Below are positions 17,192 to 25,460 of a DNA stretch of 64,000 nt, one piece after another; position 1 is the stretch's first letter; the number at the start of each line of letters is the position of its first letter. The position numbers and the translations under genes are program-made. The notes beneath the pieces were generated by a model. It searched no databases and was not told where the DNA came from. It saw nothing but the letters and a program-made list of their open reading frames with translations. This DNA comes from Carboxydocella thermautotrophica. Its GTDB lineage: Bacteria > Bacillota > GCA-003054495 > Carboxydocellales > Carboxydocellaceae. The DNA lies in contig CP028514.1 in NCBI GenBank assembly GCA_003054495.1, positions 1,148,501 to 1,212,500 on the forward strand, written 5' to 3'.

Positions 17192-19912
17192 ATGAAACGC
17201 CAGGAATTAATCTTGAATTACCTGAAAGAGATGATTGGCCAATTTCCTCAGGGCCTAAGTGCAGGTGAAATTGCTGGAGCACTGGGTTTAGAGCGGGCCA
17301 ATGTCAGCCGGGAATTAAATGAGGCGGTAAGAAAAGGCATACTGGGTAAAAGCAGTGGCAGACCAGTCAGGTATTTTTATCTGGCAGCTTCAGAACAGCA
17401 AAAGAATAGGATGGGTGCAACCGATGCTTTCCAGAGATTGATCGGAGCGGAACAAAGCCTGGAACAGGCTGTCTTGCAGGCTAAAGCTGCCATTTTGTAT
17501 CCCCCGCAGGGGCTACACTGTCTTCTGATTGGGCCTACCGGTGTGGGTAAAACCCAGTTTGCTGAGACAATGTACCGGTTCGCCCTGGAAAAAGGAGTAT
17601 TACCACCCACCGCGCCTTTTGTTTCCTTTAATTGCGCTGATTATGCCCATAATCCTCAGCTACTGCTGGGGGTACTTTTTGGGGTGAAGAAAGGAGCCTA
17701 CACCGGGGCGGAGAGGGATCAGGAAGGACTGGTAGCCAAAGCTCACGGCGGGATTCTGTTCCTTGATGAAATCCATCGCTTGCCGGCAGAAGGGCAGGAA
17801 ATGCTGTTCTATCTGCTGGACAAGGGACGCTATCGGCCGCTGGGGGAAACGGGGGAGTACAGGGAAGCCAGGGTTTTATTATTAGGGGCTACCACTGAAA
17901 ATCCCCAGTCCCAGCTACTGTCCACTTTTTGCCGCCGGATTCCTATGTTGATTGAGTTGCCACCACTGGGGGAAAGAACCAGGGAAGAAAGATTATCACT
18001 GATTCGCAGCTTTCTTGAGGACGAGGCCCGAAGGATGCGACAGACCCTGGAAATTACCGAGGAAGCCGTTATGGCCCTTGCTTTATATGAACCCCGGGGA
18101 AATATCGGACAATTAAAAAGCGACATTCAGCTGGCCTGTGCCAAGGCTTTTTTGCATTTCGTCACAGATGGGGAAGAGCGGGTTAAAGTGGAGATTGGTG
18201 ATTTGCCGGTGACTGTACGACAAAGTTTAGCGGAAAAAAGTGAGCAGGGAAGACAACTGCGCAGTTTGTTACTGGCCCAGCCTGCCTGGATTTTTGAGCC
18301 TGAGTCCAGGCAAAAGGGCCGAGTATTGCCGGCTGAACCAATTCAGGAACCGGATTTTTACCAGTTGATCAGTAAAAGGGTAAAAAGCCTGGCTGCCCGT
18401 AAACTGTCAGAACAGGAAATTCAACAGATCCTGTATAATGATATCGAAAGATATTTTCAGCGCTTACTGGCCGGTTTGCCGGAAAAGATTGATCAGATTA
18501 TCCCATCCCAGTATCTTGAAAAAATATCCTTTCTGGTTGCCGAAGCGGAACTGGCCTTAGGACGCACCTTGCCAGCCCGGGTTTATTATGGAATAGCCAT
18601 GCATTTGACTACAACCATAGAACATATAAAGAATGGCAAATCCATGCCCAGGACACCTATTGGTACCTGGGTGGAAGAGTATCCAGATGAGTTGAAGGCA
18701 GCGGAACAGATTATTGCTGCCCTGGAACAGGAAATGGGATTAAAATTTCCAGACGAAGAAGCCGCTCTGGTGGCGCTATTTTTAGCTTCGGAACGTAAAC
18801 AGGAGGAAAAAAATCAGAGCGGGCAACCTGGAATTGTGGTACTCTGTCATGGCCGGGCTACAGCCAGCAGCATGGCAGAGGTTGCAGCGGAATTGCTGGG
18901 ATTTCAGGAAATTCTGACCCTGGATATGCCTTTAACCATGAGTCCGGAAGAGGCCCTGGAACAGGCGACAGAACTGGTGCGTAAAGCAGACCAGGGCCTG
19001 GGAGTGGTACTCCTGGTAGATATGGGATCCTTTCTGGCTTTTGGAGAGATTATCAGTGAGCGGACCGGTATAGTTACTGAAGTAGTAGAGGGAGTAAATA
19101 CGATGCTGGTCATGCAGGCTTTGCGTCTGGTACAAAAGGAAAAGCTTACTGCCCGCACTCTGGCAGCCAGATTGCGCAAAAGAGAACAGCCTGGGAGACA
19201 GACAAATAAAATTGTTGTTTCCGGTAGTGGACATAAGAGATTGGAAGGGGTGATTCTGGTAACCTGTTCTACTGGTGAAGGCAGTGCTCTTAAAATCAAG
19301 GCTTTACTGGAAGAAAAGTTGCCTGAACTGGCGGAAAGAAATATCAACTTGCTACCGGTAGGACCTCATAATCTGCAGGTTCCTGCGGGTAAACAGATTC
19401 TGGCTGTGGTAGGCAGTTTTCCCCTGCCAGAACTGCAGGTGCCCTTTATTTCCATTGATCGCATTCTTACAGCAGCAGGTTTAAGTCAGTTGCGCTGGTT
19501 AATCAACGGCGGAGAGCAGTTAAACTGGCTGGAGGCAGACTCTCAGGATCGTCAGCAATTGCTGGCTAAAATGGAAGAGACTCTGGCCAAGCACTTACGC
19601 TTTATTAACCCCTTACGGGCCTTACCTCTGGTCATTGACTGCCTGTCTCGCTATGAGCGGGAGATGGGGCGGCAGTTACCTGATGGTAACTGGGTAGGTT
19701 TGATAATGCACATTGTTTGCATGCTGGAAAGGAAAATCCAGAACAGATTGAACCTGCAAGAAGACGAGGTTTCGGGAAGTCAGATGGAACATCCGTTTCT
19801 GCAGTTGTTTCAGCCGGTACTGGCTGAATTTGATGTTAAGCTGACGGCCAGGGAAAAAGCCAATTTGCTGCATTTGCTGGAACAGGCCCTGCGGCAGAAG
19901 GAGGAAAAATAA
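17192..19912 (+). CDS. LevR-family sigma-54-dependent activator with PRD, EIIA and EIIB domains
   Basis: Activates sigma-54 promoters in response to sugar through PTS phosphorylation. The start is ATG 17192 after AAGGTGTGGAG, giving 906 residues. In order: a winged-helix domain (1-60), an AAA+ domain (Walker A GPTGVGKTQ, sigma-54-contact loop GAYTGA, Walker B ILFLDEIH), PRD1 (conserved His in YGIAMHLTTTIEH), an EIIA-Man-like domain with His in VLCHGRATASSMAEVA, an EIIB-Gat-like domain with Cys in VTCSTGEGSALK, and PRD2 with His in IMHIVCMLER. The next genes encode EIIB and EIIC, and a sigma-54 promoter lies 1.7 kb downstream. Its role is therefore inferred as a PTS-gated activator of the ABC operon. 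Confidence 0.9.
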   Translation: MKRQELILNYLKEMIGQFPQGLSAGEIAGALGLERANVSRELNEAVRKGILGKSSGRPVRYFYLAASEQQKNRMGATDAFQRLIGAEQSLEQAVLQAKAAILYPPQGLHCLLIGPTGVGKTQFAETMYRFALEKGVLPPTAPFVSFNCADYAHNPQLLLGVLFGVKKGAYTGAERDQEGLVAKAHGGILFLDEIHRLPAEGQEMLFYLLDKGRYRPLGETGEYREARVLLLGATTENPQSQLLSTFCRRIPMLIELPPLGERTREERLSLIRSFLEDEARRMRQTLEITEEAVMALALYEPRGNIGQLKSDIQLACAKAFLHFVTDGEERVKVEIGDLPVTVRQSLAEKSEQGRQLRSLLLAQPAWIFEPESRQKGRVLPAEPIQEPDFYQLISKRVKSLAARKLSEQEIQQILYNDIERYFQRLLAGLPEKIDQIIPSQYLEKISFLVAEAELALGRTLPARVYYGIAMHLTTTIEHIKNGKSMPRTPIGTWVEEYPDELKAAEQIIAALEQEMGLKFPDEEAALVALFLASERKQEEKNQSGQPGIVVLCHGRATASSMAEVAAELLGFQEILTLDMPLTMSPEEALEQATELVRKADQGLGVVLLVDMGSFLAFGEIISERTGIVTEVVEGVNTMLVMQALRLVQKEKLTARTLAARLRKREQPGRQTNKIVVSGSGHKRLEGVILVTCSTGEGSALKIKALLEEKLPELAERNINLLPVGPHNLQVPAGKQILAVVGSFPLPELQVPFISIDRILTAAGLSQLRWLINGGEQLNWLEADSQDRQQLLAKMEETLAKHLRFINPLRALPLVIDCLSRYEREMGRQLPDGNWVGLIMHIVCMLERKIQNRLNLQEDEVSGSQMEHPFLQLFQPVLAEFDVKLTAREKANLLHLLEQALRQKEEK

Positions 19913-20230
19913 ATGAAACCAGTCCGTATCTTACTGGTATGCAGTTTTGGTATGTCAACCAGCTTACTGGTGGAAGCCATGCAGACTGAGGCTGAACTGC
20001 GCAAACTTACTGCTAAAATCGACTATATCGGCAGTAATGAAATCCATGACTACTGGGAGAGGACGGATGTTATCCTGCTGGGTCCACAGGTAGGTTATCT
20101 GCAAAAAACCTGGGCAGATAAGGGAAAGCCCCTGGCCGTCATACCCCCGCTAGCTTATGCTATGGCTGATGGTAAAGCGGCCCTGGATTTGGCTTTATCC
20201 TTAATCCAGCAGCAGAAGAGCGAGGAATAG
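19913..20230 (+). CDS. PTS lactose/cellobiose-family EIIB component
   Basis: Cytoplasmic phosphocarrier of 105 residues. The phosphorylated cysteine is in the N-terminal P-loop LLVCSFGMSTS. The ATG directly follows the TAA of the regulator, so the two are translationally linked. No EIIA of the lactose/cellobiose type and no phospho-glycosidase is encoded anywhere nearby. The protein may therefore draw phosphate from a distant EIIA, or signal to the EIIA/EIIB domains of the adjacent regulator rather than support bulk transport; that last point is inference. Confidence 0.88.
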   Translation: MKPVRILLVCSFGMSTSLLVEAMQTEAELRKLTAKIDYIGSNEIHDYWERTDVILLGPQVGYLQKTWADKGKPLAVIPPLAYAMADGKAALDLALSLIQQQKSEE

Positions 20231-20233
20231 GCT

Positions 20234-21520
20234 ATGGTTAACTGGCTGGAACTAAAATTTCTGCCCTTTGCCGTGAAACTGGCGGAAAATCGCTATTTAC
20301 AGGCTGTGCGTGATGCTTTTATTGGTTACGGTTTACCCATGATTTTACTGGGCTCTTTCTTTCTCCTGCTGGCCAATCCTCCCCTGCCGGCGGCCTGGCT
20401 GCCGCGGCAGTGGTTTCAGCTCAATACTACTCTACTGGTTATTTTCAATGCCACGTTCGGTCTGCTCAGTCTCTGGATTGCCTGGGGGACGGCCAACGCT
20501 TTAGCAGCCTATTATCGTCTGGACCGAGAGAGGATTGCCCTGACAGCGACAGCGGTTTTTGTGGCAGGCAGTTTTCCAGCTCGGCCAGTGGTTGCTACCG
20601 TAGAGAACTGGCTCACTGAACTTGGTCCGCAGGGTTTACTGTTTGCAGTGCTCTGTGCCATTTTGACTGTGGAAATATTTCGCTGGTTTCAGCAAAAAGG
20701 CTGGTTACTGCGTTTGCCCAAAGGGGTTCCGGCCGGGATAGCCCGCACCCTGGCCATTTTGTTGCCGGCTGGATTTGTTTTAACCCTGATCTGGTTAAGC
20801 AGGTTGCTGCTGGCTGTTGGATTAGGACAGGCTGATTTAACCTGGTCAGCGGCTGTGCGTCAGTTGATTACCCCTCTGGTTAGGGCCTCAGATACTTACT
20901 GGTCTGCTTTACTGCAGATTCTGGTGATGATGTTGCTCTGGAGTGTTGGCCTGCACGGTATGAACCTGGTTTCGGCCATTGCCTATCCCCTCTGGGCAGC
21001 CAATCTCAGTGAGAATTTTAGCTGGTCTCTGGCACAGCCAGGCACTGTATTGCCACATATTGTAACTGAGCCTTTCTATCATATTTTTGCCCACCTGGGT
21101 GGTTCAGGGGCGACGATGCCTCTGGTAATATATTTGCTGAAAAGCAAAAGCAAGACCTTACGTCAGGTAGGACGGGTTGCCTTATTACCGGCCCTGTTCA
21201 ATATCAATGAGCCGATAACTTTTGGGGTGCCGTTGGCATTAAACCCGGTAATGATTATTCCTTTTATCCTGGCCCCAGCGATGATTGTAACTGTGAATTA
21301 CTGGGCCATGGCCTGGGGCTGGGTAGCCAGGCCTTTGTATCAATTGCCTTTTACTGTACCGGTCTTATTCAGCGGGTATTTGAGCAATGGGCATATTAGC
21401 GGTACTGTGTTACAAGCAGTGGATTTGTTACTGGCAGCATTGATTTATTGGCCGTTTTTTCGCTTGTGGGAAACAAAAGTATTACACACTGAGGCTGAAC
21501 AGTCTGACACACTAAAATGA
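20234..21520 (+). CDS. PTS lactose/cellobiose-family EIIC permease
   Basis: Polytopic membrane protein of 428 residues and the sugar-binding and translocating part of a PTS. Repeated hydrophobic segments run through the sequence, and the conserved FNINEPITFGVPLALNP signature of lactose/cellobiose EIIC proteins lies in the C-terminal half. It follows EIIB by 3 bases. The last codons contain ACACACT repeats that may be an enhancer site for the sigma-54 promoter just downstream. Substrate cannot be told from sequence alone. Confidence 0.88.
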   Translation: MVNWLELKFLPFAVKLAENRYLQAVRDAFIGYGLPMILLGSFFLLLANPPLPAAWLPRQWFQLNTTLLVIFNATFGLLSLWIAWGTANALAAYYRLDRERIALTATAVFVAGSFPARPVVATVENWLTELGPQGLLFAVLCAILTVEIFRWFQQKGWLLRLPKGVPAGIARTLAILLPAGFVLTLIWLSRLLLAVGLGQADLTWSAAVRQLITPLVRASDTYWSALLQILVMMLLWSVGLHGMNLVSAIAYPLWAANLSENFSWSLAQPGTVLPHIVTEPFYHIFAHLGGSGATMPLVIYLLKSKSKTLRQVGRVALLPALFNINEPITFGVPLALNPVMIIPFILAPAMIVTVNYWAMAWGWVARPLYQLPFTVPVLFSGYLSNGHISGTVLQAVDLLLAALIYWPFFRLWETKVLHTEAEQSDTLK

Positions 21521-21527
21521 AGTGTGT
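21484..21527 (+). promoter_or_regulatory. Candidate enhancer (UAS) for the LevR-type activator
   Basis: Three copies of one heptamer: ACACACT at 21484-21490 and 21507-21513, and its reverse complement AGTGTGT at 21521-21527. The last two form an inverted repeat with a 7-base spacer, centred about 90 bases before the expected start of transcription at the sigma-54 promoter. The first two are 23 bases apart, about two helical turns. Confidence 0.55.
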
Positions 21528-21528
21528 T

Positions 21529-21574
21529 AAAAAGCCTGTCCCTGAACAAAAAAGCCGCTGGGACAGGCTTTTTT
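21529..21574 (+). terminator. Intrinsic terminator after the EIIC gene
   Basis: AAAAAGCCTGTCCC (21529-21542) pairs with GGGACAGGCTTTTT (21560-21573) over a 17-base loop. The strong stem and T-run separate the regulator/EIIB/EIIC transcript from the ABC operon. Confidence 0.88.
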
Positions 21575-21579
21575 CTGTT

Positions 21580-21597
21580 TTGGCACGCTCCTTGCTT
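21580..21597 (+). promoter_or_regulatory. Sigma-54 (-24/-12) promoter of the ABC sugar operon
   Basis: TTGGCACG then four bases then TTGC, with GG at 21582-21583 and GC at 21594-21595 exactly 10 bases apart. This matches the sigma-54 consensus TGGCAC-N5-TTGCW. Expected start of transcription is near 21607, about 40 bases before the substrate-binding protein gene. A LevR-type activator gene lies upstream. Confidence 0.92.
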
Positions 21598-21648
21598 AAT
21601 ATTAGGCTGGCAGGCAACAACAAGCAGAAGAAAAAAGGAGGGTCCTGG

Positions 21649-22671
21649 ATGTCCAAATTCATGAAGCGAATCGCTCTACTGCTGGCACTATTAATTGGTT
21701 TCAGCGCCCTGGCCGGTTGTGGTAATACCAATAATGCTGGAAACAGCGGGGACAACCAGCCAGAAAAGAAGAAAATTAAAATCGGTGTTTCTGTCGCTAC
21801 CATGCAGGAAGCTGTTTATACCTTTATGAAAAAGGCCATGGAAGACAATGCTGCTGCTAACAATGCGGAAATCATCTGGACTTCTGCAGATAACAAGGAA
21901 GAAAAGCAATTATCTGATGTCGAAAGTTTGCTGTCGCAGGGAATCGATGTTTTGATTTTGCATGCTGTTAACACTGGCGCTGCTGCTTCTCTGGTAGCCA
22001 AGGCTGAGGCTGCCGGGGTACCTGTAGTGGCTATGGACCGTCTCCCGGAAAATGCCAAAGTGGCCCTGTATGTAACTGCTGACTCCAGGCAGGTTGGTCG
22101 GATTCAGGCTCAGTATCTGGCCGAACAGCTGGGTGGTAAAGGGAATGTTATCATCCTGGAAGGGGAAGCTGGCAATGGCGTGGCCCGGGACATTACTGCC
22201 GGTAACAAGGAAGTACTGGCCAAGTATCCCGACATCAAAGTCGTAGTGGATCAGGCTCACAAAGGCTGGGCCCGGGACCTGGCCATGAATACTGTAGAAA
22301 CTGCTCTGACCCAGTACAATAACAATATTCAAGGCATTCTGGCCAATAACTCCGGTATGGCTATGGGTGCAGTTCAGGCCTTGAAGAATAAAGGACTGGC
22401 TGGCAAGGTGGTAACTATCGGTTCTGATGCTGATGAAGACGCATGTAAAGCGATTAAAGCCGGGGAGCTGTCCGCTGATGTGGACAAAAAGCCCTATGAA
22501 TTAGGGAAGGCCTCCTTCCTGGCTGCTGTAGAACTGGCTCAGAAGAAAACTCCTGCCAGTGATACCACAATTAAGAACGGTGACTTTGAAGTGCCTGTGA
22601 AACTGACTCCTGTTGAGCTTATTAAAAAGGATAATGTCGATACTATGAAATATCGCTGGCCCAATCTGTAA
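21649..22671 (+). CDS. xylF: XylF-type sugar ABC transporter substrate-binding lipoprotein
   Basis: Extracellular lipoprotein that captures a monosaccharide, most likely D-xylose or a related pentose. ATG 21649 follows AAAGGAGGG; 340 residues. The N-terminus is a lipoprotein signal with lipobox LAGC, and the mature part is a periplasmic-binding-protein fold (IKIGVSVATMQEAVYTFMKK, ILHAVNTGAAASLVAKAEAA, VVAMDRLP, ILANNSGMAMGAVQAL, IGSDADEDACKAIKAG). The gene lies directly behind a sigma-54 promoter and ahead of matching ATPase and permease genes. The sugar is inferred from resemblance to XylF; ribose or another aldose is possible. Confidence 0.85.
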   Translation: MSKFMKRIALLLALLIGFSALAGCGNTNNAGNSGDNQPEKKKIKIGVSVATMQEAVYTFMKKAMEDNAAANNAEIIWTSADNKEEKQLSDVESLLSQGIDVLILHAVNTGAAASLVAKAEAAGVPVVAMDRLPENAKVALYVTADSRQVGRIQAQYLAEQLGGKGNVIILEGEAGNGVARDITAGNKEVLAKYPDIKVVVDQAHKGWARDLAMNTVETALTQYNNNIQGILANNSGMAMGAVQALKNKGLAGKVVTIGSDADEDACKAIKAGELSADVDKKPYELGKASFLAAVELAQKKTPASDTTIKNGDFEVPVKLTPVELIKKDNVDTMKYRWPNL

Positions 22672-22680
22672 GGCCAAGAA

Positions 22681-22731
22681 CCGCGGATAGAAAATCCGGC
22701 TGCCTGCCTTTCTTTCCGCGGTGTCTTTTTT
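22681..22731 (+). terminator. Intercistronic hairpin after the binding-protein gene
   Basis: CCGCGGATAGAAA (22681-22693) pairs with TTTCTTTCCGCGG (22709-22721) with one T-T mismatch, followed by TGTCTTTTTT. It probably acts as a partial terminator or mRNA stabiliser, giving more binding protein than ATPase and permease. Confidence 0.75.
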
Positions 22732-22753
22732 GAGAAAAATAGGTGGTGAGAAA

Positions 22754-24274
22754 ATGAAGAAAATCCTGGAAATGCGCCAGATCGAAAAAAGTTTTGGTAA
22801 AGTGAAAGTTCTGAAAGGAGTTAATTTAACTGCCTATCGGGGCGAAGTACTGGCTTTGATGGGGGAAAATGGGGCAGGTAAATCCACCTTAATGAAAATT
22901 CTCAGCGGTGTTTATCCTTATGGTAGCTATAGTGGTGAGCTGGTCATCAATGGCCAGATTTGCCAGTTTAACAGCACCAGAGATGCAGTTAAAGCCGGGG
23001 TTTCCATTATCCATCAGGAACTGAATCTTATCCCCGGTTTAAGTGTTATGGAAAATATTTTTCTGGGACGGGAGCCCAAAACAGCACCAGGCTTAATTGA
23101 CTGGCAACAGATGCGTCAACTGACTGTGGAACTGCTGGAACGGGTAGGGATAACCCTGGAGCCGGAGGAACTGGTGGGTAACCTTAGTATTGGCCAGCAA
23201 CAGCTGATTGAAATTGCCAAAGCCTTAAGTTTTTCTGCCGAAATCATTATTATGGATGAACCTACTTCTGCCTTGACTGATAGTGAAGTTGAGCAATTGT
23301 TCAACCTGATCCGTCTGCTGAAAAGCCAGGATAAAGCGATTATCTATATTTCCCATAAGATGGATGAAATTGATGTGATAGCAGACCGGGTGGAGGTTTT
23401 ACGGGACGGGGAATCAGTAGGGGGAGGCATGAAAGCAGATCTGAGTCGGGATAAAATTATCAGCTTGATGGTTGGTCGCGACCTTACTGATTTGTACCCA
23501 CGCCGGGAGAATAAACCCGGTGAAGTGATTCTGGAAATCGAAAGCCTGACGGTGCCGGGGGTATTAGAAACTTTGTCCCTGCAAGTGAGAAAAGGGGAAG
23601 TACTTGGTATAGCTGGTTTGATGGGCTCTGGTCGGACAGAATTGGCCCTGGCCCTGTTTGGAATTTACGGGAAGAGATTGACCGGAGAAATCCGTCTCAA
23701 TGGTAAAAAACTTACCATTCAAAATCCACGGCAAGCGCTGGATAACGGGATAGCCCTGGTGACAGAGGACAGAAAAGTCAGCGGCCTGGTCCTGGGTATG
23801 TCAGTAGGTGAAAATTTGACTCTATCCTGTTTAGAACAGTTGAGCAACGCCCTGGGCATAATCAACCAGGAAAGAGAAAGGACTGTAATCAAAAATTACA
23901 TTCAGGAATTGCGCATTAAAACGGCTGATGAAGATCTGGCTGTGGCCAACCTTAGCGGTGGTAATCAACAAAAAGTGGTACTGGCCAAAATGCTGGCCAC
24001 CCAGCCCCGCATATTGATTTTGGACGAACCCACCCGGGGTGTGGATGTAGGGGCAAAGGCTGAGATCTATCAGATCATCAACCGTCTGGCTGCCAATGGA
24101 GTAGGCATAATCATGATCTCTTCCGAATTGCCAGAAATCATTGGTATGAGTGACCGGGTAGCGGTTATGGCTGATGGCAGTCTGGCGGGCATTCTGGAAA
24201 AAGAAGAAGTGACTCAGGAAAAAATCATGGCCTTGGCAACAGGAGGAAGACGCAATGAAAAAGAATCTGCATAA
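22754..24274 (+). CDS. xylG: Sugar ABC transporter ATPase (duplicated, XylG-type)
   Basis: Energises sugar import. The ATG at 22754 follows GGTGGTGAG; 506 residues with two fused nucleotide-binding halves. The first has Walker A GENGAGKST, signature LSIGQQQ and Walker B IIMDEP; the second has the degenerate P-loop GLMGSGRTEL, signature LSGGNQQ and LILDEPTRGVDVGAK. This two-domain form is typical of RbsA/XylG/MglA carriers of monosaccharides. Its 3' end overlaps the permease gene by 20 bases. Confidence 0.93.
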   Translation: MKKILEMRQIEKSFGKVKVLKGVNLTAYRGEVLALMGENGAGKSTLMKILSGVYPYGSYSGELVINGQICQFNSTRDAVKAGVSIIHQELNLIPGLSVMENIFLGREPKTAPGLIDWQQMRQLTVELLERVGITLEPEELVGNLSIGQQQLIEIAKALSFSAEIIIMDEPTSALTDSEVEQLFNLIRLLKSQDKAIIYISHKMDEIDVIADRVEVLRDGESVGGGMKADLSRDKIISLMVGRDLTDLYPRRENKPGEVILEIESLTVPGVLETLSLQVRKGEVLGIAGLMGSGRTELALALFGIYGKRLTGEIRLNGKKLTIQNPRQALDNGIALVTEDRKVSGLVLGMSVGENLTLSCLEQLSNALGIINQERERTVIKNYIQELRIKTADEDLAVANLSGGNQQKVVLAKMLATQPRILILDEPTRGVDVGAKAEIYQIINRLAANGVGIIMISSELPEIIGMSDRVAVMADGSLAGILEKEEVTQEKIMALATGGRRNEKESA

Positions 24275-25325
24275 ATACACGATCTTGCTGGTTCTACTGG
24301 CAATGGGAATTATTTCAACAGTAATTACTGATGGTGCTTTTGCCCGGCCAGAAAATATTATGAATCTGGCGGTACAGGTAGTTGTCAATGGCATACTGGC
24401 TGTGGGTATGACCCTGATCATTCTTACTGGCGGTATCGATCTGGGAGTAGGGTCGGTTATGGCCCTTATCGGGGTAGTTGTAGCCAAATTGCAGTTAACC
24501 TACCACTTTTCTACCTGGTCCTCTGTATTAATTTCCCTGGCTCTGGGTCTGGGGATTGGTCTCTGGAATGGCTTTTTCATCACCAAATTCAAACTCCCTC
24601 CGTTTATCGTAACGCTGGGCAGTATGACCATTGCCAGGGGTCTGGCTCTGGTTATCTCCAAAGGTAGTGCCATCGCTCCTGTCAACAATACCTTTGCTAT
24701 GCTGGCGACCTGGCAGCTGCCTTCTCTGGTAGCCGTTGTCTTGACTGCCATTATTGGTGGTTTAATCCTGTTTAGAAATATCAGGAACAAACATTGGCTG
24801 GATGGCATAGCTACTGCATTGGTCACTTTATTTGTCATCTGGGTGCTTTTAAATAGCCGCGGCCTGCCTTTACCGGTTATTATTTTCGCCATTGTGGCCG
24901 CTCTGGGGATCTTTGTCCTGAAAAGAACTACCTTTGGCCGTTATCTTTATGCTTATGGAGGTAATGTTCAGGCTACCCGCCTTTCCGGGATAAACGTGGA
25001 TAAACTACTGATCTGGGATTATGTCATTATGGGGGGGTTGGCAGCTCTGGCTGGCCTGGTCCTGGCCAGTCGCATGGCAGCCGGGGTTCCGACCGCCGGA
25101 AATATGGCGGAACTGGATGCCATCGCTTCTGTAGTTATCGGTGGTACTAGTTTGGCCGGAGGGGCTGGGGCAGTTGGTGGCTCCGTAATTGGAGCGTTCA
25201 TCATTGGCTTGCTCAATAACGTTCTGGTCATTCTCAATGTGGAAGCAAACTATCAGTATATTATTAAAGGTTTTATTATCATGGGCGCTGTAATGCTGGA
25301 TACTCTGAAACAGAAGCGGGGCTAG
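24255..25325 (+). CDS. xylH: Sugar ABC transporter permease (XylH-type)
   Basis: Membrane channel of the importer, 356 residues, with many hydrophobic segments and the family stretch GMTLIILTGGIDLGVGSVMAL near the N-terminus, then KRTTFGRYLYAYGGN. It carries an additional pair of hydrophobic segments in the middle (around HWLDGIATALVTLFVIWVLL), as XylH proteins do compared with RbsC. AGGAGGAAG precedes the ATG, which lies inside the end of xylG. A terminator follows directly. Confidence 0.9.
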   Translation: MKKNLHKYTILLVLLAMGIISTVITDGAFARPENIMNLAVQVVVNGILAVGMTLIILTGGIDLGVGSVMALIGVVVAKLQLTYHFSTWSSVLISLALGLGIGLWNGFFITKFKLPPFIVTLGSMTIARGLALVISKGSAIAPVNNTFAMLATWQLPSLVAVVLTAIIGGLILFRNIRNKHWLDGIATALVTLFVIWVLLNSRGLPLPVIIFAIVAALGIFVLKRTTFGRYLYAYGGNVQATRLSGINVDKLLIWDYVIMGGLAALAGLVLASRMAAGVPTAGNMAELDAIASVVIGGTSLAGGAGAVGGSVIGAFIIGLLNNVLVILNVEANYQYIIKGFIIMGAVMLDTLKQKRG

Positions 25326-25342
25326 GGATGCTCCGCTTTTTT
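25315..25342 (+). terminator. Intrinsic terminator of the ABC operon
   Basis: AGCGGGGC (25315-25322), which includes the xylH stop region, pairs with GCTCCGCT (25330-25337) with one G-T pair and runs into six T residues. Confidence 0.85.
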
Positions 25343-25353
25343 CATAAAACCCC

Positions 25354-25382
25354 TTGGAATTATTGGTTAACAGTTCTATAAT
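25354..25382 (+). promoter_or_regulatory. Sigma-A-type promoter of the CoA-transferase gene
   Basis: TTGGAA at 25354-25359, 17 bases, TATAAT at 25377-25382. Expected start near 25389, leaving a leader of about 70 bases. Confidence 0.65.
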
Positions 25383-25422
25383 TGATATTGGAGCAAAATG
25401 AAAAAGGAATCAGTTTTTGGAA

Positions 25423-25438
25423 TGTGCAATTTTTCACA
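25423..25438 (+). promoter_or_regulatory. Imperfect CRP-family operator
   Basis: TGTGC-AATTTT-TCACA, one base away from the palindromic TGTGA-N6-TCACA. It lies downstream of the predicted start of transcription and 22 bases before the CoA-transferase ATG, a position suited to a repressor roadblock. Confidence 0.4.
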
Positions 25439-25460
25439 ATCAAGGGTGGGAGGGGAAAAT

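Noticed and set aside
21517..21648. N-terminal extension of the sugar-binding protein
   Set aside because: It runs through the EIIC stop, a terminator and the sigma-54 promoter; the lipoprotein signal starts at ATG 21649 behind AAAGGAGGG.
22754..24274. Gene fusion or duplication artefact in the ABC ATPase
   Set aside because: Two nucleotide-binding halves in one chain are normal for RbsA/XylG-type ATPases.
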